From assembly GCA_036522275.1 (NCBI GenBank), contig DATDGC010000070.1, positions 1-16,326 of the forward strand: a stretch of DNA of 16,326 nt. The letters run 5' to 3'. The position numbers and the translations under genes are program-made. The DNA comes from JAHFRG01 sp036522275. Its GTDB lineage: Bacteria; Pseudomonadota; Gammaproteobacteria; Burkholderiales; JAHFRG01. Shown piece by piece: positions 14,416 to 16,326 of this stretch. The notes beneath the pieces are model-generated. The model worked only from the letters and a program-made list of their open reading frames with translations. It was not told the DNA's origin and did no database searches. How positions within the stretch are numbered: the stretch's first letter is position 1; the number at the start of each line of letters is the position of its first letter.

Positions 14416-16326
14416 TCAAGTCACGCTTTTTACCGCCTTCACCACGTTTTCCACCGTAAACCCGAAATACTTGAACAAATCGGCGGCGGGCGCCGACTCA
14501 CCGAAAGTATCTATGCCCACCACCGCGCCCTCCAGCCCCACGTATTTGCGCCAGTAATCAGAAACTCCGGCTTCGACCGCAACGCGCGCTACCCCCTTGG
14601 GCAGAACCAAGGATTTATAAGCGTCTTCCTGGCGGTCAAAGACCGAAGTGCACGGTATTGACACGATGCGTACCGGGACGCCCTCTTCAGCTAGGATTTT
14701 TTGTGCGCCCGTCGCCAGCGCCACTTCCGACCCGGTGGCAATGATTACCGCGCGCGGATTCCCTCCGGGAGCTTCGGCAAGGATGTAGCCGCCTCTTGCT
14801 ATGCGTGCGGCCGTGGCTGCGTCTCGCTTTTGGAAAGGCACGTTCTGCCGGGTAAACAACAAGCAGGAGGGCCCGTTTTTGCGCTCAATTGCATGCGCCC
14901 ACGCCACCACCGATTCCACCGTATCGCAGGGACGCCACACATCCATGTTCGGGATATAGCGCAGTGTTGCAGCCTGTTCCACCGCCTGGTGCGTCGGCCC
15001 ATCTTCGCCGAGCCCGATGGAATCATGAGTAAAAACAAAAATCGCGCGAATTTTCATCAATGCCGCGAGGCGCAGCGCATTGCGCGCGTATTCGGAAAAC
15101 ATCAGGAAAGTCGCGGCATAGGGAATCAGACCGCCGTGCAGCGCCAAGCCATTCACGATGGCCGACATGCCGAACTCGCGTACCCCGTAGTAAATGTAAT
15201 TGCCTCCGTCCTTCTTATCGACAGTGCGCGAACCCGACCACAAAGTGAGATTCGAGCCGGTGAGGTCGGCGGAGCCGCCGGTCAACTCCGGCAGCAGCGG
15301 CGCCAAGCCTTCAATCGCGTTCTGCGAAGCTTTACGCGTGGCGATGTTTTCCGCTTTTTCGTTGGCTTTGACAATCAACGCTTCAACATGCTGGTCCCAA
15401 CCCGAAGGTAATGCGCCCTCTATGCGCCGCCTAAATTCCCTGGCGAGTTCAGGATAGGCCTTGGCGTATTCCGCAAACTTGCGGTTCCATTCCGCTTCGA
15501 GCTTGGCGCCGCGGCCGCGTGCGTCCCAGCCTTCGTATATGTCTTTCGGAATTTCAAAAGGCGGATATTTCCAGGCGATGTTGGCGCGGGTCGCCGCCAC
15601 TTCGGCTTCGCCCAAAGCCGAGCCATGCGCTTCGTGGGTGCCTGCCTTATGGGGCGCGCCTTTGGCAATCACCGTCTTACAGCAAATCAGCGTCGGCTTG
15701 TCGCCGACTTGCTTGGCAGTGCGGATTGCCGCATCAACCGTCGCACTGTCGTGACCATCCACATTGGGAATAACATGCCAGCCGTAGGCTTTGAAGCGCT
15801 CCGGCGTGTCATCGGTAAACCAGCCTTCGACATGTCCGTCAATCGAAATCCCGTTGTCATCGTAAAAGCCAGTCAGCTTGTTAAGTCCCAGGGTACCGGC
15901 GAGGGAGCTGGCTTCGTGCGAGATGCCCTCCATCAGACAACCATCGCCAAGAAACACATAGGTACGGTGGTTGACAATATCTAAGCCGGGTCGGTTGAAG
16001 GTGGAGGCAAGCACTTTCTCGGCAATCGCCATGCCCACTGCGTTGGCAAGCCCCTGGCCAAGAGGGCCGGTGGTGGTCTCGATGCCGGGCGTACAACCGT
16101 ATTCGGGGTGACCCGGCGTTTTTGAATGGAGCTGCCGGAAGCGTCGCAATTCCTCCATTGGCAGGTCGTAACCGGATAGGTGCAAGAGAGCGTATTGCAA
16201 CATGGCGCCGTGGCCGTTGGAGAGCACGAAACGGTCACGGTCCGGCCATTTGGGATTGGCGGGGTTATGCCGCAGATGGTAGTTCCACAACACTTCGGCG
16301 ATTTCCGCCATTCCCATCGGCATCCC
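14416..16326 (-). CDS. tkt: Transketolase (5' end cut by window edge)
   Basis: Thiamine-diphosphate enzyme that moves two-carbon units between sugar phosphates, in the regeneration part of the Calvin cycle and the pentose phosphate pathway. The visible 636 residues begin GMPMGMAEIAEVLW, which in the family follows the conserved SGHPG, so about 25-30 N-terminal residues lie outside the window; the Met at 16321-16323 is not the start. Motifs: LSNGHGAMLQYALLHLSGYD, the ThDP-binding GDGCLMEGISHEASSLAG...YDDNGISIDG, GGSADLTGSN, THDSIGLGEDGPTHQ and the C-terminal GIDTFGESAPAADLFKYFGF. First visible gene of the tkt-gap-pgk-pyk-fba cluster. Confidence 0.97.
   Translation of the reverse strand, partial: GMPMGMAEIAEVLWNYHLRHNPANPKWPDRDRFVLSNGHGAMLQYALLHLSGYDLPMEELRRFRQLHSKTPGHPEYGCTPGIETTTGPLGQGLANAVGMAIAEKVLASTFNRPGLDIVNHRTYVFLGDGCLMEGISHEASSLAGTLGLNKLTGFYDDNGISIDGHVEGWFTDDTPERFKAYGWHVIPNVDGHDSATVDAAIRTAKQVGDKPTLICCKTVIAKGAPHKAGTHEAHGSALGEAEVAATRANIAWKYPPFEIPKDIYEGWDARGRGAKLEAEWNRKFAEYAKAYPELAREFRRRIEGALPSGWDQHVEALIVKANEKAENIATRKASQNAIEGLAPLLPELTGGSADLTGSNLTLWSGSRTVDKKDGGNYIYYGVREFGMSAIVNGLALHGGLIPYAATFLMFSEYARNALRLAALMKIRAIFVFTHDSIGLGEDGPTHQAVEQAATLRYIPNMDVWRPCDTVESVVAWAHAIERKNGPSCLLFTRQNVPFQKRDAATAARIARGGYILAEAPGGNPRAVIIATGSEVALATGAQKILAEEGVPVRIVSIPCTSVFDRQEDAYKSLVLPKGVARVAVEAGVSDYWRKYVGLEGAVVGIDTFGESAPAADLFKYFGFTVENVVKAVKSVT

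Noticed and set aside
14390..14421. ACTTGAA/TTCAAGT inverted repeat at the tkt stop as a terminator
   Set aside because: 7-bp AT-rich arms with an 18-nt loop and no T-run directly after the stem; gap probably stays in the operon.

Overview
The window looks like the chromosome of an autotrophic betaproteobacterium, probably a chemolithoautotroph of the Nitrosomonadales type. The reasons are a red-type form IC RuBisCO (cbbL-cbbS-cbbX with a divergent cbbR), a tkt-gap-pgk-pyk-fba carbon-metabolism cluster, neighbouring purE/purC/sua5 genes, and moderate-to-high GC. The genus cannot be fixed from sequence reading alone.

Layout, left to right. Positions 1-2406 (minus strand): sua5 (cut by the left edge), purC and purE. 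2467-2986: a non-coding block of about 520 bp with 19-bp inverted ends and a 3-bp flanking repeat, read as a MITE-like element; its right end supplies the stop codon of cbbX. 2976-5830 (minus): the tightly packed operon cbbL-cbbS-cbbX. 5831-5965: the divergent cbbL/cbbR control region, with two clear dyads. 5966-6880 (plus): cbbR. 6932-9370 (plus): an overlapping three-gene AmmeMemoRadiSam cassette (Memo-like, AMMECR1-like, radical SAM), closed by a good intrinsic terminator. 9391-16326 (minus): fba (class I), pyk, pgk, gap and tkt (cut by the right edge), transcribed tkt to fba.

The carbon genes form much of a Calvin-Benson cycle set. RuBisCO fixes CO2 and CbbX reactivates it. Pgk and Gap reduce 3-phosphoglycerate, Fba and Tkt regenerate the sugar phosphates, and Pyk drains carbon towards pyruvate. 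CbbR probably senses metabolic state and controls cbbLSX. From memory of related betaproteobacteria, gap-pgk-pyk-fba is often followed directly by purC-purE-purK-sua5. Here a block of about 7 kb (cbbX to amrS) sits between fba and purE, which suggests an autotrophy/AmmeMemoRadiSam block inserted into an ancestral housekeeping array. purK is not seen.

The less ordinary signals are in the junctions: the MITE-like element that edits the end of cbbX, a 49-bp duplicated copy of the 3' end of gap with two adjacent hairpins in front of pgk, a purine-rich repeat inverted between pgk and pyk, and two inverted copies of another purine-rich repeat between purC and sua5. No tRNA, rRNA, CRISPR array or intact transposase gene was seen.
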